Shown: positions 33,963 through 42,524 of the stretch, piece by piece
How the letters are laid out: the number at the start of each line of letters is the position of its first letter
How positions within the stretch are numbered: the first letter of the stretch is position 1
Assembly: GCF_003347515.1 (NCBI RefSeq)
Contig: NZ_QEII01000236.1
Span: forward strand, 186,001 to 250,000
Origin: Rhodoferax ferrireducens
GTDB taxonomy: Bacteria > Pseudomonadota > Gammaproteobacteria > Burkholderiales > Burkholderiaceae_C
Direction of reading: 5' to 3'
DNA: 64,000 nucleotides
Position numbers and translations under genes: made by a program
Notes under the pieces: generated by a model
Databases searched by the model: none
What the model was told of the DNA's origin: nothing
Seen by the model: the letters and a program-made list of their open reading frames with translations, nothing else

Positions 33963-35204
33963 ATGGAAAGTTACTACCTCGACTGGGGCAACCTGCTGTT
34001 GCGCTGGGTGCACGTCATCACCGCCATTGCCTGGATTGGTTCCTCGTTTTATTTTGTCTTTCTCGACAGCAGCCTGACCCCGCCAGTGGATGATGACCTG
34101 AAAAAACAGGGCGTTAGCGGTGAGCTATGGGCGGTGCATGGTGGCGGCTTCTATCACCCGGTCAAGTTCAATGTGGCGCCACCGCAGCTACCTCCTCACT
34201 TGCACTGGTTTTATTGGGAGAGTTACAGCACCTGGCTGTCGGGTTTCGCGCTGTTCACGGTGTCCTATCTCTGGAGCGCCAGCACCTACCTGATCGACAA
34301 ATCGCGCATGGACTGGGCGCCCGCCAGCGCGATCGCGGTGGCGCTGTCCTTCCTGGTGGTGTTTTGGCTGCTGTACGACCTGGTTTGTCGGGTCTTCGGC
34401 CAACGCAAGCATGGCGATGCGATTGTGGGCGCGTTGGTGTTCATGCTGGTGTGCGTGGCGTCCTGGCTGGCCTGCCATTGGTTCGCCGGCCGGGCGGCAT
34501 TTTTGCTGGTCGGCGCCATGCTGGCCACCACCATGAGCGCCAGCGTCTTTTTCTGGATCATTCCGGGGCAACGCAAGGTGGTGGCAGCCATCAAGGCGGG
34601 CGCGCCGGTGGACCCCGTCCACGGCCAGCGCGGCAAGCAGCGCAGCGTGCACAACACTTATTTCACCTTGCCGGTGCTGTTTGCCATGCTCAGCGGCCAC
34701 TACAGCTTTACCTACACGCATCCGCAGAACTGGTTGGTGCTGATTTTGATGATGTTCGCCGGCGCCGCCATTCGCCAGTTTTTTGTCATGCGTCACGGCT
34801 ACAAGCTGGGGCGCAATGGCAATCCGCTGGGCTATGCCGTGGTGGGGGTGGTGGCCATCCTGGCGGTCATCGTCTGGCTGAGGCCGGTGCCATCCTCGGT
34901 CAATGTTGGTAATGCTATTGATTCAATAGCTACTCCCGCTTATTCGACGGGGGCTATAGGTCAAAAAGACTATAAAAAAGTGCAGAGCGTGCTGGCGCAG
35001 CGCTGCTATATGTGCCACGGCGAACAGGTGCAGATGAAGAACGTGCGGCTGGATTCACCGCAAAGCCTCAGGCTTCATGCGCAGAACGTGTACCAGCAAG
35101 TGGTGGTGATGAAGCTGATGCCGATGAACAATGCCACGGGCATCACTGATGCCGAGCGCCTGCTCATCAGGCAGTGGTATGAAGCGGGGGCTAGGACCGA
35201 TTGA
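33963..35204 (+). CDS. puuD: Membrane-bound urate oxidase with C-terminal cytochrome c (PuuD)
   Basis: A 413-residue inner-membrane protein with about eight helices (LLLRWVHVITAIAWIGSSFYF near the start; GGGFYHPVKFNVAPPQLPPHLHWFYWES) and a C-terminal cytochrome c domain with heme motif CYMCH near residue 350. PuuD oxidises urate to 5-hydroxyisourate and passes electrons to the respiratory chain through the heme domain. The linker between the two parts (about residues 318-332, AIDSIATPAYSTGA) is encoded by an antisense 43-nt repeat (34914-34956). The ATG at 33963 is preceded by AAGGACAAGACGG. It is co-transcribed with xdhC. Confidence 0.93.
   Translation: MESYYLDWGNLLLRWVHVITAIAWIGSSFYFVFLDSSLTPPVDDDLKKQGVSGELWAVHGGGFYHPVKFNVAPPQLPPHLHWFYWESYSTWLSGFALFTVSYLWSASTYLIDKSRMDWAPASAIAVALSFLVVFWLLYDLVCRVFGQRKHGDAIVGALVFMLVCVASWLACHWFAGRAAFLLVGAMLATTMSASVFFWIIPGQRKVVAAIKAGAPVDPVHGQRGKQRSVHNTYFTLPVLFAMLSGHYSFTYTHPQNWLVLILMMFAGAAIRQFFVMRHGYKLGRNGNPLGYAVVGVVAILAVIVWLRPVPSSVNVGNAIDSIATPAYSTGAIGQKDYKKVQSVLAQRCYMCHGEQVQMKNVRLDSPQSLRLHAQNVYQQVVVMKLMPMNNATGITDAERLLIRQWYEAGARTD
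34914..34956 (-). repeat. 43-nt double-hairpin repeat inside puuD, copy 5
   Basis: Read on the minus strand, the copy begins TAGCCCCCGTCGAATAAGCG, with hairpin 1 CCCG/CGGG, and continues to hairpin 2 GCTAT-TGAATCA-ATAGC. It is antisense to puuD and translated through. Confidence 0.9.
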
Positions 35205-35355
35205 ACGACGTGGCGCACAAGGCCCGCCTTTATCACTGCGGCATGGAAGTTGCATTCTCATTTTGCATAAAGCGCGAATGAATCGGCATTGGCGGCGTTG
35301 AGCCGACGTGGCTAGAGTCGCGGCCGGGGAGTAGACATGCGTTGTTGGAGCAGAT

Positions 35356-36246
35356 ATGCAAATAAAGTCGTTGGCGGGTGCCTTGGCACTGGGTTTGTTA
35401 CTGGGCGGTTCAACTGCGCAGGCCACTGGCGTGCTGGAACGGGTGGCTGCCGGCGGCAAGCTCGTCCTGGCGCACCGCGAGTCGTCCATTCCTTTTTCTT
35501 ACCTGGACCAAGACAATAAGCCCGTGGGCTATGCCCTGGATTTGTGCCTGAAACTGGCGGATGCCGTGCGCAAGAAAACAGGGGCCAAAGCCATGCAGGT
35601 CGAGTTTTTGCAGGTCACCTCGGCGAATCGCCTGGCCATGGTCGAGCAGGGCAAGGCCGATCTGGAATGCGGCTCTACCACCAACAACGCCGAGCGCCGC
35701 CAAAAAGTCGCCTTCACCATTCCCCACTTCATCACGGGCGCGCGCATGCTGGTGCGCGCTGACAGCAAAATCGAACGCTTTGAAGATCTGAATGGCAAGA
35801 AACTGGTTTCCACCAAGGGCTCCACGCCCCTGAACGCAGCCGTGCAGGCCAACCGGGAGCGCTTGCTGAATATCAACATACTGGAAGTGGCCGACCATAC
35901 CAAGGCGGTGGAGATGGTGGAAAAGGGTGAGGCAGACGCCTTTGTGATGGACGATGTGCTGCTTTATGGACTGGCGGCCAACCGTGCCAAGCCCGAAGCC
36001 CTGAAAGTCGTGGGCAAATTTCTCACCACCGAGCCATTGGCCATCATGTTGTCCAAGGATGACCCCGAGTTCAAGAAACTGGTGGATTCCGAAATGCGCC
36101 GCCTGATCATGAGCCATGAGATTCAGCCCATCTACGATAAATGGTTCCTCAAGGGCATTCCCCCCAAAGGCAAGTCACTGAACTTGCCGGCGAGCTACCT
36201 GCTCAAGGATTTCTGGAAGTACCCGACAGACTTTGTGCCGTTCTGA
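35356..36246 (+). CDS. Amino-acid ABC transporter binding protein (GltI-like)
   Basis: A 296-residue periplasmic binding protein of family 3 with a signal peptide (residues 1-23) and glutamate/aspartate-type sequence: LAHRESSIPFSYLDQDNKPVG, ANRLAMVEQGKADLECGSTT and a C-terminal YDKWFLKGIPPKG. It probably binds an acidic amino acid. No permease or ATPase genes follow, so it either uses a transporter encoded elsewhere or serves as an orphan sensor. The ATG at 35356 has a weak GGAG site nine bases upstream. It starts 151 bp after puuD. Confidence 0.88.
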   Translation: MQIKSLAGALALGLLLGGSTAQATGVLERVAAGGKLVLAHRESSIPFSYLDQDNKPVGYALDLCLKLADAVRKKTGAKAMQVEFLQVTSANRLAMVEQGKADLECGSTTNNAERRQKVAFTIPHFITGARMLVRADSKIERFEDLNGKKLVSTKGSTPLNAAVQANRERLLNINILEVADHTKAVEMVEKGEADAFVMDDVLLYGLAANRAKPEALKVVGKFLTTEPLAIMLSKDDPEFKKLVDSEMRRLIMSHEIQPIYDKWFLKGIPPKGKSLNLPASYLLKDFWKYPTDFVPF

Positions 36247-36336
36247 GTCGTGCGGCAACCCTCAGACGGGAATGATCTGGTACCCTGCATCCGCACCGGG
36301 GCGACGCCCTGGCTTTCAACCCTGAGGAGACAAAAC

Positions 36337-36921
36337 ATGAATAATTTAATGGTGCGGCTTCTGGCCGCAGTGGTCATGGCGCTCGCCGCAGTGGGGGCGC
36401 TTGCACAGCCGGTCGACATCGAAGGCGTGAAGCTTGAGCCGACGGCCCAGGTCGGCACCACAACGCTGCAACTCAACGGCGCCGGCGTGCGTACGCGCGT
36501 CATCTTCAAGGTCTACGTGGCCGGGCTGTACGTGCCCCAGAAAGCGGGCGATGCGGCAACACTGCTGTCCCAAAAGGGTGCGCGCCGCGTGGCCATCACC
36601 ATGTTGCGCAACGTCGATGCGGAATCCTTTGCCACCGCACTGAATGACGGTTTGCGCAGCAACCACAGCGAGGCACAGTTCGCCGGCATGAAGTCGCAGA
36701 TCGATGCCTTGAATGCCAACCTCAAGGCGGTCGGCGAGGCCAAGAAAGGTGACGTGATCCACTTTGAGTTCATGCCGGAAGCGGGCACGCGCGTGACGGT
36801 CAACGGGCAGGTGCGCGGCAGCGTGATTCCCGGGGAGGATTTTTTCACCTCGGTGCTGCGCATCTGGATCGGCGACAAGCCGGTTGACGGCAGCCTCAAG
36901 AAGGGACTGCTCGGCGGCTAG
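36337..36921 (+). CDS. Chalcone-isomerase-like exported protein
   Basis: A 194-residue protein with a signal peptide (residues 1-23, ending ALAQ) and a chalcone isomerase-like fold: TLQLNGAGVRTRVIFKVYVAGLYVP, RNVDAESFATALNDGL and GDVIHFEFMPEAGTRVTVNG. Bacterial members of this exported family are of unknown function; true chalcone isomerase activity is not implied. The ATG at 36337 follows GAGGAGA. It converges on a Bug-family gene with only 14 bp between. Confidence 0.85.
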   Translation: MNNLMVRLLAAVVMALAAVGALAQPVDIEGVKLEPTAQVGTTTLQLNGAGVRTRVIFKVYVAGLYVPQKAGDAATLLSQKGARRVAITMLRNVDAESFATALNDGLRSNHSEAQFAGMKSQIDALNANLKAVGEAKKGDVIHFEFMPEAGTRVTVNGQVRGSVIPGEDFFTSVLRIWIGDKPVDGSLKKGLLGG

Positions 36922-36935
36922 GCCCTGGCCTTCTG

Positions 36936-37919
36936 TCAGTCCACCCGCGCCCCGGACGCCTTCACCAGACTCTCATACTTGGTCCGTTCGCTGGTCATGA
37001 AGGCGCCAAACTCTTCAGGCGTGCTGGGTGCCGGTTCGGCCAGCAAGGTGGCAAAGCGGGTTTTGGTTTCGGGCGCATTGAGTGCCGCCACGAAGGCCTG
37101 ATTGAGCCGGGCCAACACGTCTTTCGGCGTGGCCGCCGGCGCCACCAGACCCCACCAGGTGTCGATGGCAAAGCCCTTCAGGGTGTCCGCCACCGGCGGT
37201 GTGCCGGGCAGGGCGCTCACGCCCTTCAAGGTAGTCACCGCAATGGCCTTGAGCTTGCCGGAGCGAATGTTGGGGGCGGCGGTGGCCAGGTTGTCAAAGT
37301 TGAAATCCACCTGCGCACTGAGCAGGGCCAGTTGCGCCGGATTGCCACCGTTGTAGGGAATGTGCACGGCAAAGATGCCGGCTTCTTTCTTGAACAGTTC
37401 CCCGGCCAGGTGGCCCGCGCTGCCATTGCCGCCGCTGCCGTAGTTGAGCTTGGCCGGGTTGGCCTTGGCATAGGCAATCAGGTCGGACAGCTTGTCGATC
37501 TTCAAACGCTGGGCCACTTCCGCGTTCATGACCAATACATTGGGCACCCGCACCATCTGCGTGATGGGGGCGAAGTCAGTGGCGGCGTTGTAGGGCATCC
37601 TGGCGTACAGCCAGGGGTTGACGGCATGGGTGGCAGTGGCCGCGATGCCGATGGTCAGGCCGTCAGGCGCTGCCTTGGCCACCGCGTCGGCGCCGATGTT
37701 GCCACCCGCGCCTGGCCGGTTCTCGATGATGACAGTCCCCAGCGTGTCCCGCACCCGCTCCGCGAGGGCGCGTGCCGTGACGTCAATCGGGCCGCCCGCC
37801 GCGTAGGGCACGATCAGGCGGATCGGTTTGCCTTGCGCCTGCGCCACCGTTGCGGTGGTCGCGCTGAGCAAGGTCAGGGCGGCCAGTGTGAAAGATTTGA
37901 GGGATGTTGGGTAATGCAT
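36936..37919 (-). CDS. Bug/TctC-family periplasmic binding protein
   Basis: A 327-residue exported protein with a signal peptide (residues 1-28, ending VAQA) and the Bug-family motifs: IRLIVPYAAGGPIDVTARAL, VIIENRPGAGGNIGADAVAK and VDFNFDNLATAAPNIRSGKL. Bug proteins bind carboxylates and are hugely expanded in Burkholderiales, mostly without their TctAB permease, as here. The ligand is unknown. A decayed relative lies at 50908-51117. Confidence 0.93.
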   Translation of the reverse strand: MHYPTSLKSFTLAALTLLSATTATVAQAQGKPIRLIVPYAAGGPIDVTARALAERVRDTLGTVIIENRPGAGGNIGADAVAKAAPDGLTIGIAATATHAVNPWLYARMPYNAATDFAPITQMVRVPNVLVMNAEVAQRLKIDKLSDLIAYAKANPAKLNYGSGGNGSAGHLAGELFKKEAGIFAVHIPYNGGNPAQLALLSAQVDFNFDNLATAAPNIRSGKLKAIAVTTLKGVSALPGTPPVADTLKGFAIDTWWGLVAPAATPKDVLARLNQAFVAALNAPETKTRFATLLAEPAPSTPEEFGAFMTSERTKYESLVKASGARVD

Positions 37920-38063
37920 CGCGCTATTCTGCGCGATGCCGGGGGCGTTCTTGGTGACATCGTCTTACACGCCTTGCATTTTGTACGTCGTCTGAGCGGG
38001 GCAGGGGGCGTTGTAGGTACATGGGGGATTTTCTCCATGCCCAACTCAATGAAGGAATTCACG

Positions 38064-38456
38064 ATGAAGATTCAAACTCTGATGACTGCTCTCGTTCTCG
38101 CCGCCAGCGGTGCCGCTTTTGCCCAAACCACAGCCGGCCCTGCCGCCGCGGACCTCAAAGCAGTCGCACCTGCGGCGGAAGTCAAGAGTCCTGTGGCGAC
38201 ACCCGCCGTGGACAAGGCGCAGGCCGAGCAGCAACTGAGTATCGAAAAAGGGGTCGCCTCGGGTCAACTGAGCACCAAAGAGGCGACCGATCTTGAGAAG
38301 AGTGAAACCAAGCTGGAAGCCAACAAGAAAGGCGCCAAGGCCGACGGTAAAGTGACTGCGCAAGAGAAAAAGAAGCTCAAGGTGGAAGCCAGCGCGAACG
38401 CCAAGGCGATCAATAAGCAAAAAGCCGACAAGCCGGTGCTTGACCCGGTCAAGTAA
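38064..38456 (+). CDS. Small exported Lys/Ala-rich protein
   Basis: A 130-residue protein with a signal peptide (residues 1-21, ending AAFAQ) and a very polar, Ala/Lys-rich mature part with no Cys. Around residues 60-110 it reads like a degenerate EF-hand-like or coiled helical region (GQLSTKEATDLEKSE, ADGKVTAQEKKKLKVE). The function is unknown. AAGGA precedes the ATG at 38064; in-frame ATGs at 38037 and 38049 are less likely. It is followed by a strong rho-independent terminator. Confidence 0.75.
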   Translation: MKIQTLMTALVLAASGAAFAQTTAGPAAADLKAVAPAAEVKSPVATPAVDKAQAEQQLSIEKGVASGQLSTKEATDLEKSETKLEANKKGAKADGKVTAQEKKKLKVEASANAKAINKQKADKPVLDPVK

Positions 38457-38468
38457 ACCGGGGCTCGC

Positions 38469-38507
38469 AAAAAAGGCCGCACCCACCGGGTGGCGGCCTT
38501 TTTTTGC
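38469..38507 (+). terminator. Rho-independent terminator after the small exported protein
   Basis: AAGGCCGC ... GCGGCCTT form a GC-rich stem around CACCGGGTG, followed by a T-tract at 38499-38505. It also has an A-tract on the left, so it could work in both directions. Confidence 0.85.
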
Positions 38508-38610
38508 GTTGCCTGGCCTGAACGTTATTTCAAAACGACCTTGGCCCCGACCTGTTTATGATTCGGGCGATAGCGCCGCCGCTTCGCGTGGCGCAAGGGG
38601 CGAAGCCGGG

Positions 38611-39402
38611 ATGAGCAAAGATACAGAAGGTCAACATGGCGTGCAGTCGCTGGAAATCGGGATCAGCATCCTGCGCGCCATCACCAACGGCCACCGCGCC
38701 ATGATGCTCAAGGACATCGCGGCAGCGGCGGACATGCCGGCCTCCAAGGTGCACCGCTACATGGTCAGCCTGGTTCGCTCCGGCCTGGTGGACCAGGACC
38801 CCATGACCTCGCGCTACGACCTCGGTCCGTTCGCCTTGACGGTGGGCCTGGTCGCGGTGGACCGGCTGGACCGCGTCGGCCTCGGTCTCTCGGCCATCGC
38901 GCAATTGCGCGACGAGATCAACGAGACCACGGCGCTCGCCGTCTGGAGCGACAACGGCCCGGTGATCGTGCGCTCGGAGCGGCCACACCGCCCGATCACG
39001 GTGAATGTGGTGACCGGTACGGCACTCAATACCCTGACTTCGGCCAGCGGCCGCATGTTTGCCGCCTGGTTGCCCCATGCCACGGTGGAACCGCTGATTG
39101 CCCGCGAACTGAAGACGCCGGACTTGCCGGCCGACGTGCGCACGTCAGCGGCGGTTGAGGCCATGCTGGCGGCCGTGCGTCAGCACGGGGTGGCCGCCGT
39201 GACCGATTACCACCTGGTGCCGGGCGTGGCGGCGGTGGCTGCGCCGGTCTTCAATGCCAAAAACGAAATCACGCTCGGGGTGCTGGCCATCGGCGTGAAG
39301 GGCATGATCGACATGTCGCTGGACGGGCCGGTGGTTGCCGCCTTGAAGCGTTCGGCGCAGGCGCTGTCATTGCGGCTGGGCTATGCGGGAGGGGATGCAT
39401 AG
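38611..39402 (+). CDS. IclR-family transcriptional regulator
   Basis: A 263-residue regulator with an N-terminal winged helix (about 8-70: QSLEIGISILRAITNGHRA and MPASKVHRYMVSLVRSGLV) and an IclR effector domain (about 85-255, including VRSERPHRPITVNV and TLTSASGRMFAAWLP). It precedes, on the same strand, a five-gene cluster of aromatic-degradation type and is separated from it by a terminator and an operator-containing promoter. It is probably the regulator of that cluster. The ATG at 38611 follows GAAGCCGGG, a weak site. Confidence 0.9.
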   Translation: MSKDTEGQHGVQSLEIGISILRAITNGHRAMMLKDIAAAADMPASKVHRYMVSLVRSGLVDQDPMTSRYDLGPFALTVGLVAVDRLDRVGLGLSAIAQLRDEINETTALAVWSDNGPVIVRSERPHRPITVNVVTGTALNTLTSASGRMFAAWLPHATVEPLIARELKTPDLPADVRTSAAVEAMLAAVRQHGVAAVTDYHLVPGVAAVAAPVFNAKNEITLGVLAIGVKGMIDMSLDGPVVAALKRSAQALSLRLGYAGGDA

Positions 39403-39430
39403 CCGCTCTGTAGACGCCGCCCAATCACTC

Positions 39431-39468
39431 GGCTTCGGGGATACGCAATGTCCCGAGGCCATTTTTTT
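39431..39468 (+). terminator. Rho-independent terminator after iclR
   Basis: GGCTTCGGGGA and TCCCGAGGCC pair (with G-U) around a 9-nt loop and are followed by ATTTTTTT at 39461-39468. Confidence 0.8.
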
Positions 39469-39479
39469 GCCCGTCCCTA

Positions 39480-39508
39480 TTGACAGAACTAGTTCTGTAT
39501 TTCAGAAT
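39480..39508 (+). promoter_or_regulatory. Promoter with embedded palindrome, probable IclR site
   Basis: TTGACA (39480-39485), 17-bp spacer, CAGAAT (39503-39508) form a good sigma-70 promoter for the catabolic cluster. A perfect 16-bp palindrome ACAGAACTAGTTCTGT (39483-39498) overlaps the -35 and spacer, and TTCTG-N5-CAGAA (39493-39507) adds a second site. Confidence 0.7.
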
Positions 39509-39581
39509 CTTGTCCAATAGCGTCCGCAACCCGATCAGCGTGACGGATGCAAGAGCCCCATTTATTACCAAGGAAACACCC

Positions 39582-40547
39582 ATGAGCAAGCAGTTCGCAT
39601 CCCAAGCCGACCTCGAGGTCAAGAAAACCACCTTCGCCCAGATGTCCGAGCACTGCTGGGCCTATACCGCCGAGGGCGACCCAAACACTGGCGTCATCAT
39701 TGGCGACGATGCCGTGCTGATCTGCGACGCGCTGGCCACGCCGGTCATGGCGCAAGGCCTGATTGCTGAAATCCGCAAGGTTTCGGACAAGCCGATCAAG
39801 TACGTCGTGCTCTCGCATTACCACGCGGTGCGCGTGCTCGGCGCCTCGGGCTACAAGACCGCCGGCCTGCAGGAAATCATCGCCAGCCAGGGTACCTACG
39901 AGATGATCGTCGAGCGCGGCGCGCAGGATATGCAGTCGGAGTACGAGCGTTTTCCGCGCCTGTTCGACGCCTTTGATTCGATTCCCGGCCTGACCTGGCC
40001 GACGCTCGTTTTCAAGGACGCGATGACGCTGTGGATGGGCAAGCTGGAAGTCAAGATCATGCATCTAGGCGCAGGCCACACCAAGGGCGACACGGTGGTT
40101 TGGGTGCCGTCAGAAAAAGTGCTGTTCTCGGGCGACCTGGTCGAAGCCGATGCCGCTTGCTACACCGGCGATGCGCAGCTCGAAGAATGGCCCGCCACAC
40201 TGGATGCACTGGCCGCTTTGCAGCCGGAAAAACTGGTGCCCGGTCGGGGTCCGGCGCTGGTCGGCTCCGAGCGCGTGCAGGCCGGCCTGGCCTACACGCG
40301 CGATTTTGTCGTGACGCTGCTGAGTTCGGCCAAGGAGGCCGTGGCCCAAGGCATGAACCTGAACCAGGCCATGGCGCATTGCCGCAAGGCCATGGACCCC
40401 AAGTTCGGCCAGGTCTTCATCTACGAACACTGCCTGCCGTTTGACGTCACCCGTGCCGTGGATGAGGCCAGCGGCATCAAGCACCCCCGCATTTGGACGG
40501 CGCAGCGCGACCAGGAAATGTGGCACGGCTTGCAGACGGGGGCTTAG
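39582..40547 (+). CDS. Metallo-beta-lactamase-fold protein with altered metal motif
   Basis: A 321-residue protein with the metallo-beta-lactamase fold: VIIGDDAVLICDALATPV, the loop VVLSHYHAVRVLGASGY (about residue 85) and later IMHLGAGHTKGDTVVW and LFSGDLVEADAACYTGD. The canonical HxHxDH is here HYHAVR: the two first His are kept, but the Asp and third His that build the second metal site are Val and Arg. It may bind one metal or be non-catalytic. It is first in the IclR-linked cluster and likely hydrolyses a lactone or thioester intermediate if active. The ATG at 39582 follows AAGGAAACACC. Confidence 0.82.
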   Translation: MSKQFASQADLEVKKTTFAQMSEHCWAYTAEGDPNTGVIIGDDAVLICDALATPVMAQGLIAEIRKVSDKPIKYVVLSHYHAVRVLGASGYKTAGLQEIIASQGTYEMIVERGAQDMQSEYERFPRLFDAFDSIPGLTWPTLVFKDAMTLWMGKLEVKIMHLGAGHTKGDTVVWVPSEKVLFSGDLVEADAACYTGDAQLEEWPATLDALAALQPEKLVPGRGPALVGSERVQAGLAYTRDFVVTLLSSAKEAVAQGMNLNQAMAHCRKAMDPKFGQVFIYEHCLPFDVTRAVDEASGIKHPRIWTAQRDQEMWHGLQTGA

Positions 40548-40597
40548 ATTTCTTCCCCCGATTTCTGAAGCGAGTATTTATAAAAAAGGAGACAGAC

Positions 40598-42271
40598 ATG
40601 TTGAGTACCTATCAATATTCGAGCTACGAATACGTCCGCCCGCCGGAGCAAAGCGGGGCCGACAAAAAGCGCTATCCGGTCGTGATCGTGGGTGCTGGTC
40701 CGGTCGGCCTGGCGGCCGCCATTGAGTTGGCCCAGTCCGGCGTGCCCGTGGTGGTACTCGACGATGACAACACGGTTTCTGTCGGCTCCCGTGGTGTTTG
40801 CTATGCCAAGCGCACGCTGGAGATTCTGGACCGCCTGGGTGTCGGCGACGCCTGTGTGGAGAAGGGCGTGAGCTGGAATGTCGGGCGTACCTTCTTCCGC
40901 GAGGAAGAGGTGTACAACTTCAACCTGCGCCCGCAAGACGAGCACAAGCGCCCCGGCATGATCAACCTGCAGCAGTATTACCTGGAAGAGTTCGAGATCA
41001 AGCGCGCCCAGGAGTTGTCAAATCTCGATCTGCGCTTCAAGAACAAAGTGCTCTCGGTCAGCCCGGACGGGCAGGGCGCGACGCTGCAGGTGGAAACGCC
41101 GGACGGCATCTACAGCCTGGAAACCGACTGGCTGATCGTGGCCGATGGCGCGCGCAGCGGCATTCGCCGCATGATGAACCTGGAGATTGACGGCAAGATT
41201 TTCATGGACCGTTTCCTGATCGCCGACGTGGTGATGAAGGCCGATTTCCCGCAGGAGCGGTGGTTCTGGTTTGACCCACCGTTTCACCCCGGTCAGTCGG
41301 TGCTGCTGCACCGCCAGGCCGACAACGTCTACCGCATTGACTTCCAGCTGGGCTGGCAGGCCGACCCGGAAGAGGAGAAGAAACCGGAAAACGTCATTCC
41401 GCGCATCAAGGCCATGCTGGGCGACGAGCGCGAGTTCGAGCTGGAATGGGTCAGCGTCTACACCTTCCAGTGCCGGCGCATGAACAGCTTCACGCACGGC
41501 CATGTGCTGTTTGTCGGCGACGCCGCTCACCAAGTGTCGCCCTTCGGTGCGCGCGGCGCCAACTCCGGCATTCAGGATACCGACAACCTGTGCTGGAAGC
41601 TCAAGCTGGTGATCGAAGGCAAGGCGCCGTCCAGCCTGCTCGACAGCTATTCGCAAGAGCGTGTTTTTGCCGCCGACGAGAACCTGCTCAATTCGACCCG
41701 CTCGACCGATTTCATCACGCCCAAGAGCAAGATGTCGCTGACCTTTCGCAATGCCGTGCTGACCCTGGCGCGCGACCACGCGTTTGCCCGCGCGCTGGTC
41801 AACTCGGGTCGTCTGTCGGTGCCGGCGGTGCTGACCGAATCGCCACTGAATACCCCGGACACGGCCGAGTTTGCCGGCGACATGGTGCCGGGCGCGGCGC
41901 TGGATGACGCGCCAATGCAGGAGGATGGCAAGAGCGTTTGGCTGCTGGACGCGGTCGGCGGGCACTTCATGGCGCTGGTCTACGTCAACGACCCGGCGGC
42001 GGTCGATGCCGCGAGCGCCCGTGCGTTTCGCTTGCTGCTGGATGCGCCGATTCCGGTCGACGTGGTGCTGGTGTCCTCGAAGGCGGGCGTGGGCCCCGAA
42101 GGTCTGCGCGTGCTGGTGGACGAGAAGGGCCGGTTTGCCGAGCGTTTTGATGCCCAAGCCGGCACCGCCTACCTGCTGCGTCCGGATCAGCATGTCGCCG
42201 CCCGCTGGCGCGCCTTTGACGCGGAGGCCGTGCGCGCGGCACTGGCGCGCGCTACTTCCAATGTTCATTAA
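40598..42271 (+). CDS. FAD-dependent aromatic-ring monooxygenase (MhpA/PHBH-like)
   Basis: A 557-residue flavoprotein monooxygenase with the dinucleotide motif VVIVGAGPVGLAAAIELA (about residue 30), the mid-sequence DG motif VADGARSGIRR, and the second FAD motif VLFVGDAAHQVSPFGARGAN (about residue 305). A C-terminal thioredoxin-like domain (about 420-555) is typical of MhpA-class hydroxylases. It probably hydroxylates a phenolic acid to a ring-cleavage substrate. AGGAGA precedes the ATG at 40598, and DUF2783 follows after 10 bp. The substrate is not established. Confidence 0.9.
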   Translation: MLSTYQYSSYEYVRPPEQSGADKKRYPVVIVGAGPVGLAAAIELAQSGVPVVVLDDDNTVSVGSRGVCYAKRTLEILDRLGVGDACVEKGVSWNVGRTFFREEEVYNFNLRPQDEHKRPGMINLQQYYLEEFEIKRAQELSNLDLRFKNKVLSVSPDGQGATLQVETPDGIYSLETDWLIVADGARSGIRRMMNLEIDGKIFMDRFLIADVVMKADFPQERWFWFDPPFHPGQSVLLHRQADNVYRIDFQLGWQADPEEEKKPENVIPRIKAMLGDEREFELEWVSVYTFQCRRMNSFTHGHVLFVGDAAHQVSPFGARGANSGIQDTDNLCWKLKLVIEGKAPSSLLDSYSQERVFAADENLLNSTRSTDFITPKSKMSLTFRNAVLTLARDHAFARALVNSGRLSVPAVLTESPLNTPDTAEFAGDMVPGAALDDAPMQEDGKSVWLLDAVGGHFMALVYVNDPAAVDAASARAFRLLLDAPIPVDVVLVSSKAGVGPEGLRVLVDEKGRFAERFDAQAGTAYLLRPDQHVAARWRAFDAEAVRAALARATSNVH

Positions 42272-42281
42272 GGAGTCACCC

Positions 42282-42506
42282 ATGTCGCTCAATCGGCAAC
42301 CCAACCTCAAAGAGCCCGGCAAGCGCTATTTCCAGGCCTACACGCCGGGCGATGACTTTTACGAAACCCTGATCGACACCCATCGCGATCTGTCCGATGA
42401 GCAAAGTGCGCTGGTCAATGCCAAGCTGGTGCTGCTCTTGGCCAACCATGTCGGCGATCTTTCCGTGCTGCGCGAGGCGATGCAGATCGCCCGCAACGGC
42501 GTCTAA
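42282..42506 (+). CDS. DUF2783 family small protein
   Basis: A 74-residue acidic protein beginning MSLNRQPNLKEPG, with DDFYETLIDTHRDLSDEQSA and a C-terminal helix VGDLSVLREAMQIARNG. This matches the DUF2783 family, which in my recollection travels with this class of FAD monooxygenase. It has no enzymatic motif and could be a partner or stabilising subunit of the hydroxylase. AAGGAG precedes the ATG, and the gene is tightly spaced between the monooxygenase and the VOC protein. Confidence 0.8.
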   Translation: MSLNRQPNLKEPGKRYFQAYTPGDDFYETLIDTHRDLSDEQSALVNAKLVLLLANHVGDLSVLREAMQIARNGV

Positions 42507-42524
42507 CTTATTCAGGAGCATCCC

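Noticed and set aside
37332..38063. A long upstream extension of the small exported Lys-rich protein
   Set aside because: It is antisense to the Bug-family gene and lacks any signal; AAGGA and a signal peptide mark the start at 38064.
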